Shown in pieces: positions 48,871-56,960 of a DNA stretch of 64,000 nucleotides. The stretch's first letter is position 1; each line of letters begins with the position of its first letter. The notes beneath the pieces are model-generated. The model made no database searches. It was not told where the DNA came from and worked only from the letters and a program-made list of their open reading frames with translations. Source of the DNA: Nocardiopsis sp. N85 (GTDB lineage Bacteria; Actinomycetota; Actinomycetes; Streptosporangiales; Streptosporangiaceae); assembly GCF_028882275.1 (NCBI RefSeq), contig NZ_JARBUT010000026.1, positions 1-64,000 on the forward strand, in the 5' to 3' direction. The translations under genes were made by a program, and so were the position numbers.

Positions 48871-49791
48871 ATGGATCGCGAGGGGTTGGCGGCGTTCCTG
48901 CGGGCCCGGCGGGCCGGGAGGACACCGCACGAGGCCGGGCTGCCCGAGACGGAGCGCCGACGCGTCCCCGGTCTGCGTCGGCAGGAGGTCGCCCACCTCG
49001 CGGGGATCTCCGTGGAGTACTACGTGCGCCTGGAACAGGCGCGAGGGCCGCATCCGTCGCGTCAGGTGTTGTCGGCCCTGGCCCGCGCCCTGATGCTGGA
49101 CACCGACGAACGCGCCTACCTGTTCCGCATGGCCGACGCGGAGGCGCCCGCGGCCCGACTCCCGGACCGCGAGGTGTCCGTCGCCGTGCGCTACCTCATC
49201 GACGGTCTGGTCGGCACCCCCGCCTACGTGCTGGACGCCGGGTACGAGGTGCTGGCGTGGAACGCGATGGCGGTTCATTTCATCGGCGACATGGGGGCGC
49301 TGCCCCGGGACCGGCGCAACATCATCGAGTGGATGTTCGCCCGCCCCGAGGACGACCACCGCTGGGAGGACCCGAACACCGACTGTTTCGCGCGTTACTC
49401 GGTGGCGGACCTGCGCGCCTCCTACGCCCGCTACCCGGGCGACCCGGCGCTCGGGCGGCTGGTCACCACCCTGTTGGGCACCTCGCCCCGGTTCGCGGAG
49501 ATGTGGGGGTCGCAGGTGGTGCGCGAACGGCGCGGGTTCACGAAGCGGATGGAGCACGCCGTGGCCGGCAGGCTGGAGTTCGAGTGTCAGGTGCTCCACG
49601 TGCCCGACGGGGACCAGCGGCTGATGCTGTACTGCCCCGAACCCGGGTCGGCCACGGAGCGGGCGCTGCTGCGCCTGCGCGGGGAGGCGCCGCCGACCCC
49701 CGGGGGGACTCCCGTGTTCGGCCCCGGAGCGGCCCCGTGCGGGCCGGGGGACGGGGTGGAGGTCCCGGCCCCCGTCCCGTGGACCGGGTGA
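48871..49791 (+). CDS. XRE-family regulator with MmyB-like domain
   Basis: A 306-residue regulator. The HTH_31 domain is at about 5-75 (RVPGLRRQEVAHLAGISVEYYVRLEQARGPHPSRQVLSALARAL). The MmyB-like ligand-binding domain follows (about 105-270) with YVLDAGYEVLAWNAMAVHFIGD, NIIEWMFARPEDDHRWED and LLGTSPRFAEMWGSQVV. These domains bind fatty-acid-like molecules in one structure-known member. The frame starts at ATG 48871. It is divergent from an SDR gene and is likely to repress or activate it. Confidence 0.88.
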   Translation: MDREGLAAFLRARRAGRTPHEAGLPETERRRVPGLRRQEVAHLAGISVEYYVRLEQARGPHPSRQVLSALARALMLDTDERAYLFRMADAEAPAARLPDREVSVAVRYLIDGLVGTPAYVLDAGYEVLAWNAMAVHFIGDMGALPRDRRNIIEWMFARPEDDHRWEDPNTDCFARYSVADLRASYARYPGDPALGRLVTTLLGTSPRFAEMWGSQVVRERRGFTKRMEHAVAGRLEFECQVLHVPDGDQRLMLYCPEPGSATERALLRLRGEAPPTPGGTPVFGPGAAPCGPGDGVEVPAPVPWTG

Positions 49792-49874
49792 CCGGATCAT
49801 CGTGACCTCGGGCGCTGTCGCGATCACGGAGGGCGTGTGTAATCTTCCAACGGGTCACGAGTGAGGGGAATGCC

Positions 49875-51137
49875 ATGGACGGTCGCATCGACGTCGGGAA
49901 CGGACGTCGTCTTCGACCGTCCGCCGCGCTCGGCGATCTGATCACCGCCGTGGTGCCGCCGCTCCTCCCGGCCGCGCTGGCGACCGCCGCGGCCGGCGCG
50001 GCGCTGTCGGCGGGCGCGGCGACCGGGACCGCCGTCTCCCCGACGCTCCCGGCGCTGGCCGTGATCGCGTTCGTGGCCGGTGCGCCGATCTCCGTCAACG
50101 CCGTCCTGTCGGTGACCGCGGCCGCCCTCCTGGGACGGCGTGCGGATCCGGACGGGGTCCGCCGCGGGGCGTTGCGCGCCGCCCCGGTCACTCTGGCCTG
50201 GCTCACGGTGCTCGCCGTCCCGGTCGCGGCCGTGGTGCTGCTCGCCCCGGCCCCGTGGGTCGTGCTCTCGGCCGCCGTACCGCTGCTCCCCCTGCTGCCC
50301 GCCCTCCTGTCGGCGGTGCCGATCGCCGTGGTCACCGGCGGCACCGTGCGGCGGGTCCTACCGGAGACCCTGACGCCCCGTCGGTTCCGCGCCCTCCTGG
50401 TGGGTCTGCCGTCCCGGATCCGCGTCCCCGAGCACACCGGTGCGAGCCCCTCGCTCACGGCCCCCGTTCCGGTGGCACTGCTCCTGGGAACGATGGCGGT
50501 GTCCGGGGCCGCCTGGAGCACGGGGATCTCCGCCCCCGTCGACACCGACGACCGGACGACCGTGCACATCGAGGCGGCGGACGGTTCCGAGCACCTCTTC
50601 GAGGTGGACCTGGCGGCCCCGGACGGTGACGCGCGGACGACCGCCCGGGTGGGCGATCACCTCGTGAACGCCTACTGGCGGACCGGCCCCGCCGAGGAGG
50701 GTTCCACGCTGTACCTGCGGGTGTGCCCGACGTCGGACTCCTGTGAGAAGAGGACGGCGACGACCTCCGAGGGCCTGGACGTGACCACCGACGGCGCGGG
50801 CTCCTTCGAGGTCATCGCGCAGGACCGGGACGCCGAGATCACGCTGATCACCTGCGCCGATCCGGGATGCACGCGGGCGGTGCCCGCCGCCGACCCGCCG
50901 TCCTCGGTCACCGTCGAGGTGGACGGCCCCGATTCGATGCGGTTGGTCCTGCTCTCCTGCGGTGACGCGGCCTGCCCGGACACGGCTCCGGGCGACGGGC
51001 CCGAGAAGGACCCCGAGGAGGCTCCGAAGCTCGCCCTCCCGGCAACCACGGACGCGATCGCACGGCCGGGCCCTCCCGCCATCGGCCTCGACGGGATCGC
51101 CCCCTGCGCGGTGCCGGGCTGTGCCTCCGACGTCTGA
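49875..51137 (+). CDS. Hypothetical multi-pass membrane protein
   Basis: Not recognised. The 420-residue product has about five hydrophobic segments in the first 175 residues (ITAVVPPLLPAALATAAAGAAL, LPALAVIAFVAGAPISVNAVL, LAWLTVLAVPVAAVVLLAPAPWVVLSAAVPLLPLL) and another near 200-215. An outer domain of about 200 residues follows with paired cysteines (CPTSDSC, CADPGC, CGDAAC, CAVPGC) that may form disulfides. ATG 49875 follows GAGGGGA. It stands alone; nothing nearby indicates function. Confidence 0.65.
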   Translation: MDGRIDVGNGRRLRPSAALGDLITAVVPPLLPAALATAAAGAALSAGAATGTAVSPTLPALAVIAFVAGAPISVNAVLSVTAAALLGRRADPDGVRRGALRAAPVTLAWLTVLAVPVAAVVLLAPAPWVVLSAAVPLLPLLPALLSAVPIAVVTGGTVRRVLPETLTPRRFRALLVGLPSRIRVPEHTGASPSLTAPVPVALLLGTMAVSGAAWSTGISAPVDTDDRTTVHIEAADGSEHLFEVDLAAPDGDARTTARVGDHLVNAYWRTGPAEEGSTLYLRVCPTSDSCEKRTATTSEGLDVTTDGAGSFEVIAQDRDAEITLITCADPGCTRAVPAADPPSSVTVEVDGPDSMRLVLLSCGDAACPDTAPGDGPEKDPEEAPKLALPATTDAIARPGPPAIGLDGIAPCAVPGCASDV

Positions 51138-51784
51138 CCGCGAGGATGCGCGGTGGCTTCTCCGACGGGTCCGACCCACCGTCCGGCCGACGCCGACCGG
51201 CTGTCCTTCACGGGATTCGTCGGTCGGCTCGGGGAAGCCACCGCACGCGGCCGGACGGGCGACCGTGACCTCACAGGAGGCCTGGTCCAGAAGCCCCGCC
51301 CCGGTCTTGTCCGCACTCCCGACCGGCCCCGCGCTCGTTCGACCTGATCCGCGAAGGCCTCGGGCACGACGGTGGGCCGCCGTTGATGGCCGCCATCACG
51401 GAGATCCCGCTGCGGTGGGCCCTGGAGCCGGTGGCCGCCCTTCCGGTCGCCCCGTTCGCCGTGCCCCGGACGGCCGGGGCCGGGGCCCGACGGTGCGCCG
51501 GGGCGGTGCGGACGCGCCGCCCCGGGTCCGATCGACCTCCGACCTGACGTCGCACGCGGCAACGCGGTCGACGCCGTCCCCGGTCGAGAGTCGGTTCACG
51601 GGTCGTCGAAGGTCCGAGGTGACATACTCCCGCCTCCGTGGTCCACGCCCCCTCACGGGCGAGGGTGGAATGCTTGATGTTCCTTGGGCGAGAGGAGGTC
51701 GAAGAGCGCTCGATACCGTGGACCGAACGGCCCCGCCCCCGGCCGTGGATGCCCGACGACGGGTGTGAGAAGTGGAGAACAGCG
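51138..51784. other. Long gap without a gene
   Basis: About 650 bases with no supported gene. Open frames here overlap on both strands and lack family features. The part at 51619-51690 resembles the end of a TnpB-type element; the last 90 bases should hold the promoter of the TetR gene. Confidence 0.45.
51619..51690 (-). mobile_element. Possible TnpB-type (IS200/IS605-like) element end relic
   Basis: On the minus strand, CCCTCGCCCGTGAGGG is followed by a GTGG/CCAC hairpin and GGCGGGAGTATGTCACC. This is like the hairpin-rich right ends of TnpB elements, which often close with GGCGGGAGGATGTCA. No tnpB or tnpA frame is present. The match is from memory of the motif. Confidence 0.3.
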
Positions 51785-52426
51785 ATGAGCGAGACGCCCC
51801 CCGCGCCGGACACGCGGAGCACCGCGCCACCGGCACCGCGACGGCGGGTCAACCGACGTGACCGGATCCTGCGCACGGCCGCCGAGGTGTTCGCCACCCA
51901 GGGGTTCCACAACACCTCCCTCGCCGACATCGCGGCGATGCTCGACATCACGCCGGCGGGCGTGCTGCACCACTTCGGCTCCAAGACCGGCCTGCTCACC
52001 GCCGTCCTGGAACTGCGCGACGACACCGAGCCGGCGCCCGAGGGCGGCCCGATGCTCGACCACCTGGTGACCACCGCCGAGCGCAACTCCGAGCGCCCCG
52101 GGACCACCCAGCTCTACGCGGTGCTCTCGGCCGAGAGCGCCACCGAGAACCACCCGGCCCAGGACTGGTTCCGGGACCGCTACACGATCCTGCGCCGCGA
52201 TATCGAGGACGCGATCCTGGACCGGCTGGACCCGGAGCACCGGGGGGCCGCCGGGGCTCCGGGACCCGACGGCCGCTCGCCGGCGGGCGCGGCGGCCGCC
52301 GCCGTCATCGCCGTGATGGACGGCCTCCAGGTGCAGTGGCTGCTGGACCCCGAGGCGGTCGACATGGCCGAGGTGACCGGGCTGGTCATAGACGCGCTCG
52401 TCGCCCGCCTGTCCCAGGAGGGGTGA
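51785..52426 (+). CDS. TetR-family transcriptional regulator
   Basis: A 213-residue regulator. After a proline-rich tail (1-20) comes the TetR HTH: RRDRILRTAAEVFATQGFHNTSLADIAAMLDITPAGVLHHFGSKTGLLTAVLELRD (about 23-78). The ligand domain ends with MDGLQVQWLLDPEAVDMAEVTGLVIDALVARL, as in the TetR_C_6-like group. ATG 51785 follows GGAGAA. It stands alone; a hairpin follows downstream. No clear target is adjacent. Confidence 0.86.
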   Translation: MSETPPAPDTRSTAPPAPRRRVNRRDRILRTAAEVFATQGFHNTSLADIAAMLDITPAGVLHHFGSKTGLLTAVLELRDDTEPAPEGGPMLDHLVTTAERNSERPGTTQLYAVLSAESATENHPAQDWFRDRYTILRRDIEDAILDRLDPEHRGAAGAPGPDGRSPAGAAAAAVIAVMDGLQVQWLLDPEAVDMAEVTGLVIDALVARLSQEG

Positions 52427-52556
52427 ACCTGCGGCCGCCCCCGCTCCGGCGTCCCGGCCCCGTTCCGGCCCGCCCGGCGCCTTCCCCGGCTCCGGTGGCT
52501 CCTCGATGGGAGCGCCCGGCCGACGGTGGAGACCGGGATCCGTGCCGGCCCCGGGA

Positions 52557-52608
52557 GAACGCCGAAGGGCGCCGGGAACCCTGCGGTTCCCGGCGCCCTT
52601 CGGCGTTC
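52557..52608. terminator. Strong bidirectional terminator
   Basis: A perfect 24-bp stem with a 4-base loop (CTGC), from GAACGCCG at 52557 to CGGCGTTC at 52608. It separates the convergent TetR and L,D-transpeptidase genes. Confidence 0.88.
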
Positions 52609-52624
52609 GAGCGTGCGGTCCGGC

Positions 52625-53920
52625 CTACTGCTCGCCGTGGACGGAACCGGGGGTGCCGGAACCGTCGGTCAGCTGGGGCTCACCGGTGGCGCTCTCGGAG
52701 AGCCACTCGTCCCAGCTCAGCTGCCAGTAACCCCAGCCGTTGTACCACTCCTTGACGCGGGCGGTACCGGTGGTGTCCACGACGTCGCCCATCAGGGTGT
52801 TGTCGAAGAACCACCTGGCGTCGTCCATCCGCATGTTGGTGCACCCGTTGGAGGTGTTGGCGCTGCCGATGTTGCCGTTGTAGGACGCCTCGTGGAAGAA
52901 CTCGCCGCTGTTGGAGGTGCGAACGGCGTACTGCACGTCGACCTTGTAGGAACCCGGGGTCCCCTCGGGGATGCCGACCGTGCTGGAGTCCATCGTCAGG
53001 TGCTCGTAGCGCTCCATGAGCACGTGGACGCCACTGCTCGTGGTGTCGAAGTTGCGGGCGGCCTTGCCGTTGCTCACCGGGATGGTGCGCTCGTGCTCGC
53101 CGTCGACCGTGACGACCGCCTCGTGGTCGGGCACGTTCATCGTGACGATCAGCTCGCGGCCGACCTCGAAGTCGATCTTGTGGTCGCTCACGCCGTAGAC
53201 GCCCTCGGAGGCCTCGACCCCGGCCAGGTGGAGTTCCACGCTGATCTGCTGGTACGGGTCCCAGTACTCCTCGGGGCGGAACGCCGCGGTCTTGTCGTCC
53301 GGCCAACGCCACGACCCGGCGACACCCTGCTCGGAGACGACCTTGATGGAGTTCTCGACCTCGGCCTTGTTGGTGACCGGCATGTCGAAGCCGATGATGA
53401 TCGGCATGCCCACGCCCACGGTCTGGCCCGTGGTCGGGAAGTTGTGGGTCAGCTCCAGGCGCCGTCCGGGGACGGCCGCCTCGGTGGTGAACTCCTGAAC
53501 CAGTTCGGTGGTCTCACCGGCGTCGTTCTCGGCGGTGGCGGTGACCGTGACCTCGGCGCCGGGCTTCAGGTTCCAGTCGCTGACCCATTCGGTGCCGTCG
53601 CCGTTGAGGGTTCCGGTCATCTCGTAAAGGGGAGCGTCGTCGCCCTCGGTGGCGGCCTCGTCGGCCACGACCTGGTCGACCTTGACGTCGGAGATGGTGC
53701 CGTTCTCGGCGTTGACCGTGATGGGGGTGTTGGGCGCGATGGCCTCGGTCCCGGTCTCGGGGGTGATGGTGAGCGCCGCGGAGTCGACGTCGACGGCCGG
53801 ATCGGTGCTGTTGCTCTGCGTCTCGGCTCCACCGGAAGTACAGGCGGTTGCCGCGAGCGCGAGCGTCACCAGTCCGATGCCGAATCGGCGGATCGCCGAC
53901 GGGTGGGTCCTGCCCGTCAC
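52625..53920 (-). CDS. L,D-transpeptidase lipoprotein
   Basis: A 431-residue cell-wall enzyme that makes 3-3 peptidoglycan cross-links. A lipoprotein signal ends at about Cys27 (LVTLALAATAC-TSGG). Two Ig-like beta domains follow (about 50-270; PETGTEAIAPNTPITV, then TVGVGMPIIIGFDMPV). The YkuD catalytic domain is at about 275-400, with TSNGCTNMRMDDARWF carrying the nucleophile Cys (SxGC motif) and His in FHEASYNGN. GTG 53920 is chosen because GGAGGT lies six bases upstream; ATG 53953 lacks a site. The layout matches mycobacterial Ldt enzymes. Confidence 0.9.
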   Translation of the reverse strand: MTGRTHPSAIRRFGIGLVTLALAATACTSGGAETQSNSTDPAVDVDSAALTITPETGTEAIAPNTPITVNAENGTISDVKVDQVVADEAATEGDDAPLYEMTGTLNGDGTEWVSDWNLKPGAEVTVTATAENDAGETTELVQEFTTEAAVPGRRLELTHNFPTTGQTVGVGMPIIIGFDMPVTNKAEVENSIKVVSEQGVAGSWRWPDDKTAAFRPEEYWDPYQQISVELHLAGVEASEGVYGVSDHKIDFEVGRELIVTMNVPDHEAVVTVDGEHERTIPVSNGKAARNFDTTSSGVHVLMERYEHLTMDSSTVGIPEGTPGSYKVDVQYAVRTSNSGEFFHEASYNGNIGSANTSNGCTNMRMDDARWFFDNTLMGDVVDTTGTARVKEWYNGWGYWQLSWDEWLSESATGEPQLTDGSGTPGSVHGEQ

Positions 53921-54188
53921 GTCTGGACCTCCATGTTTCACCTCGAACGCCATGTCTCTACGCCACTTAAGACGCGCATGTGCGGAAAAGGTTCTGAAAT
54001 CCCACACATCGGTACGGGACGGTTATCCGGAGGGGGATGCCAGGCCGGAACCGACGACGATACACCCTGGGGGTGCAGGCCCGAACCCGCCTGCTACGAG
54101 ATTAGGGCCACCCGTAAACCGCCCTGTACTAAGGGGTATCCGCGAACCTAGAATATGGAGCATTCGGTCAGGTTTTTCGGGAGGCATC

Positions 54189-54512
54189 ATGCCGTGGTTG
54201 TGGCTGGCCGGGGCGATCATCTCCGAGGTGATCGCCACGACGTCGCTCAAACTCTCCGAGGGGTTCACCCGGCCCCTGCCGTCGGTGATCGTGGTCGTCG
54301 GCTACGTCGGCGCCTTCCTCATGCTGAGCCGGGCGCTGACCCGGGGCATGGACCTGGGTGTCGCCTACGGGGTGTGGGCGGCGGTCGGCATCGCCCTGGT
54401 CGCGGTCATCGGCGTCCTGCTCTTCTCCGAGTCGCTCACCTGGGTCCAGATCGGCGGTATCGCCCTCATCATCGGAGGTGTGATGGCACTGGAGATGGGA
54501 GGCGGACACTGA
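54189..54512 (+). CDS. SMR-family multidrug efflux protein
   Basis: A 107-residue small multidrug resistance protein with four helices. The essential membrane Glu is in WLAGAIISEVIATTSLKLSEGF (Glu13). The GVAYGVWAAVGIALVAVIGVLLFSESLTW segment (about 56-84) is the family core. It works as an antiparallel dimer, exporting cationic compounds for protons. ATG 54189 follows GGGAGG. Its stop overlaps the CTG start of the TetR gene, so the regulator is translated with its target. Confidence 0.9.
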   Translation: MPWLWLAGAIISEVIATTSLKLSEGFTRPLPSVIVVVGYVGAFLMLSRALTRGMDLGVAYGVWAAVGIALVAVIGVLLFSESLTWVQIGGIALIIGGVMALEMGGGH

Positions 54513-55108
54513 GCACGAACGACGGGCGCGGGGAACCGGGCACCACGGACGGGCGCAGGATCAAGGGCGAACGACGCAGAGGGCTGCTCGTGGACGCCAC
54601 CATGCGGGTGATCGAACGCGAGGGCGTCGCCGCGGTCAGTCAACGCCGGGTGGCGGCGGAGGCGGGGGTCCCGCCCAGCGCCGTCACCTACCACTACGCC
54701 TCGATCGACGACCTGTTGGTGGCCACCCTCACCCGGGTCAACGATTCCTACGTCACGGCGTTGGAGGCCCTGTCCGACGACCGGGACGAGGCGTTGCGCG
54801 GTCTGGCCGGGATCATCGCGCGCCGCGGCTCCGGACGGGCGCACCTGATGGCCGAATGCGAACTCTTCCTGATGGCCGCCCGCCGTCCGGCGCTGCGCCC
54901 GGAGGTCGATCGCTGGAACCGGGCCGTGGACGCCTTCCTCGCCCCGAGGCTGGCCGACCCGGCCGATCGCGCGGGGGTCGCGGCCGCCATCGACGGCTTG
55001 TTCCTGCGCGGATGCGTCGAGGATCCCCCGCCCGGGGTCGAGGAGGTGCACCGGATCATCGTCCGGCTCGTGCCCGGGCGGCGTAACGGCCCGGCGGGAC
55101 CCCGATGA
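54509..55108 (+). CDS. TetR-family regulator of SMR gene, apparent CTG start
   Basis: A 199-residue regulator. The HTH is RRRGLLVDATMRVIEREGVAAVSQRRVAAEAGVPPSAVTYHYASIDDLLVATL (about 21-73), with a helical ligand domain after it. No ATG, GTG or TTG lies in frame before the first helix. CTG 54509 overlaps the SMR stop (CTGA) and has GGGAGG at the ideal six-base distance, so I take it as the start. A GTG or ATG inside helix 1 would give a truncated DNA-binding domain. It should repress the SMR operon. The 3' end overlaps the convergent AraC gene by 53 bases. Confidence 0.8.
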   Translation: MSTNDGRGEPGTTDGRRIKGERRRGLLVDATMRVIEREGVAAVSQRRVAAEAGVPPSAVTYHYASIDDLLVATLTRVNDSYVTALEALSDDRDEALRGLAGIIARRGSGRAHLMAECELFLMAARRPALRPEVDRWNRAVDAFLAPRLADPADRAGVAAAIDGLFLRGCVEDPPPGVEEVHRIIVRLVPGRRNGPAGPR

Positions 55109-55883
55109 CCGCGGTGAACTCCCGCGTCAGATGGGCCTGGTCGCTGAATCCGAGCTCGACGGCCAACCGGCCCCAGTCGGGCGGCGTGCCCCGGCGTGCC
55201 CGTTCGGCCGCCTCGTAGAAGCGGTAGCGGCGGATGACCGACTTGGGGCCCGGACCCACGTGGTCGGCGAACCGTCGCTGCAACAGCCGGACACCGAGCC
55301 CCTCGCGCGCGGCCAGGTCCGCCACCCCGAGGGCCGTCGGGTCGGCCGCCACCCGTTCCACGATGTCGCGGGTCCCCTCCGCGGGGTGGGGGTCGGCGGG
55401 CGCCAGGGCGGCCAGGAAGTCCTCGACCCGGGCCAGGAGCGGTGCCACGGCGTCGGGGTCCCCGGGGTCGAGATCGCGGACCGCCCGTTCGAGTTCCTCC
55501 CCACCGGGCAACGCCTCCCCCGCAGGCAGCGAGGTGTCGATCAGCGCGTGCAACGGGCGGTCGGCGAACGACCGGAACCCGGCGGGCCGGAACATCACCC
55601 CCAGTGCCCACCCCCGACCGTCGAGACGTCGGCCGACCGGTCCCGCGGCCGGCCCGTGCACGGTCGCCGTGCCGTCGGTGAACACGAGGTTCACCACCGG
55701 ATGGGCCAGGACCCGCTGGGTGAACGGCTCCCGCCCGGTGAGATCCCAGGTCGCCACCCAGTGGCGGTCCACGAACCGGGCGAGCGCGGGAGAGGGGGGA
55801 TGGCGATCCAACCGGAACCGGGCGAGCCCGGTGGCCGGGTCGATGATCCCGCGCGCGTCCTCTTCGACGGGTCGTACGTCCAT
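55056..55883 (-). CDS. AraC-family transcriptional regulator
   Basis: A 275-residue regulator. The N-terminal sensing domain (about 10-150) resembles the DUF6597 type (FVDRHWVATWDLTGREPFTQRVLAHPVVNLVF and GWALGVMFRPAGFRSF). The double-HTH AraC domain is at about 160-265 (LGVADLAAREGLGVRLLQRRFADHVGPGPKSVIRRYRFYEAAERAR, then GFSDQAHLTREFTAVIGVPPGRY). ATG 55883 is the start. It converges with the SMR/TetR operon, overlapping 53 bases. Its target is not evident. Confidence 0.87.
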   Translation of the reverse strand: MDVRPVEEDARGIIDPATGLARFRLDRHPPSPALARFVDRHWVATWDLTGREPFTQRVLAHPVVNLVFTDGTATVHGPAAGPVGRRLDGRGWALGVMFRPAGFRSFADRPLHALIDTSLPAGEALPGGEELERAVRDLDPGDPDAVAPLLARVEDFLAALAPADPHPAEGTRDIVERVAADPTALGVADLAAREGLGVRLLQRRFADHVGPGPKSVIRRYRFYEAAERARRGTPPDWGRLAVELGFSDQAHLTREFTAVIGVPPGRYAARARAGR

Positions 55884-56355
55884 CACCCCAGTGTGATCGA
55901 TGGTCCCGACACTCCGCCGACCCGCGAACGGTCCACCGGCTCTCCGGGGCTCCGGCTCTCCGGGGCTCCGGCGCTCCGTCCGATCGCGGAGGTCGTCGGC
56001 GCGGTCCGTCTCCGGAACGCCCGATCGACGGGACTCCGCCCGGAGGCGGAGGACGTTGCACGGCGGTCCGCCCGGCCCACCCACGGCATGAGCGCCGAAG
56101 GTCGTACCGCGTGGCCCACCTCCGGGACCTCCCCTCGACGGAGCTCGGTCCGAGCCCGGACGCCGTTTCACGGCGGATCGCCCCCGGGCCTTCCCGGCCC
56201 GGGAACCGGTCCGGCGCGGAGGGCGCTTCGCGGCTGATCACCCCGGGCGTCCCCCGCCCGCGTACGGCTCGGACGCGGATGTCGTTTTCCTTCAAGACGG
56301 CGCGCCGCCGGCCCGACAGGATGAGGGCTCAACGGCACCCGAAAGGAACTTCGTC
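55884..56355. other. Divergent gap with tandem repeat
   Basis: About 470 bases without a gene, between the AraC gene and the TIGR03086-type gene. It includes a tandem 16-bp repeat at 55940-55971 and a GGGCC/GGCCC hairpin near 56188-56207. Promoters for both flanking genes should lie here. Confidence 0.45.
55940..55971. repeat. Tandem 16-bp repeat
   Basis: CTCTCCGGGGCTCCGG occurs twice in direct succession (55940-55955 and 55956-55971), followed by the partial unit CGCTCCG. No function is evident. Confidence 0.75.
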
Positions 56356-56907
56356 GTGAACGACATCGCCGCGCGCTACTCCCGCCTGTCCGACGCCTTC
56401 GCCGCCATGGTGGCGACGGTCCCGGAAGAACGCTGGTCATCGCCCTCGCCGTGTCCGGAGTGGACCGCCCGTGAGGTGGTCGGCCACGTCGTGGACACCC
56501 AGGGCATGTTCCTCGGTCTGGTCGGCCGGGAACTCGGGGACGTCCCGAAGGCCGCCGATGACCCGGTGGCCTCCTGGGACGCCGCGCGGGCCGTGGTCCT
56601 GGCCGATCTCGCCGATCCCGAGCGGGCCGGCACCGCATTCGACGGGTTCTTCGGCCGCACCACGTTCGCCGAGGCCGTCGACCGGTTCTTGAACTTCGAC
56701 CTGATCGTGCACCGGTGGGATCTGGCCCGTGCCACCGGAGGGGACGAGCGACTCGACCCCGATGACGTGCGATGGGCCCGTGAGGCGACCGCCGCGTTCG
56801 GGGACGCGCTGCGCGGCGACGGGGTGTGCGGCCCCGAACTCACCCCGCCCGGCGACGCCGACGAGCAGACCCGTCTGCTCGCCTTCCTCGGCCGCCGCAG
56901 CTGGTGA
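56356..56907 (+). CDS. TIGR03086-type metal-binding protein (mycothiol-dependent family)
   Basis: A 183-residue DinB-like protein. The N-terminus RYSRLSDAFAAMVATVPEERWSSPSPCPEWTAREVVGHVVDTQGMF (about 7-52) has the CPEWT and VxHVVD motifs of the mycothiol maleylpyruvate isomerase N-terminal/TIGR03086 group. DLIVHRWDLARATG (about 115-128) supplies another metal His. The family transfers mycothiol or has unknown catalysis. GTG 56356 follows AAAGGAAC. It ends at a strong terminator shared with the UbiB-like gene. Confidence 0.87.
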   Translation: MNDIAARYSRLSDAFAAMVATVPEERWSSPSPCPEWTAREVVGHVVDTQGMFLGLVGRELGDVPKAADDPVASWDAARAVVLADLADPERAGTAFDGFFGRTTFAEAVDRFLNFDLIVHRWDLARATGGDERLDPDDVRWAREATAAFGDALRGDGVCGPELTPPGDADEQTRLLAFLGRRSW

Positions 56908-56912
56908 CCGTT

Positions 56913-56954
56913 CCGCCCCCGCCCGAGGGGACGACGACCCTCGGGCGGGGGCGG
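56913..56954. terminator. Bidirectional terminator
   Basis: A perfect 17-bp stem (CCGCCCCCGCCCGAGGG and its complement) with an 8-base loop between convergent genes. Confidence 0.88.
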
Positions 56955-56960
56955 CTCCGA

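Noticed and set aside
55940-55971. CRISPR-like repeats
   Set aside because: Only two 16-bp units in direct tandem with no spacers; nowhere else in the window is there a spaced repeat array.
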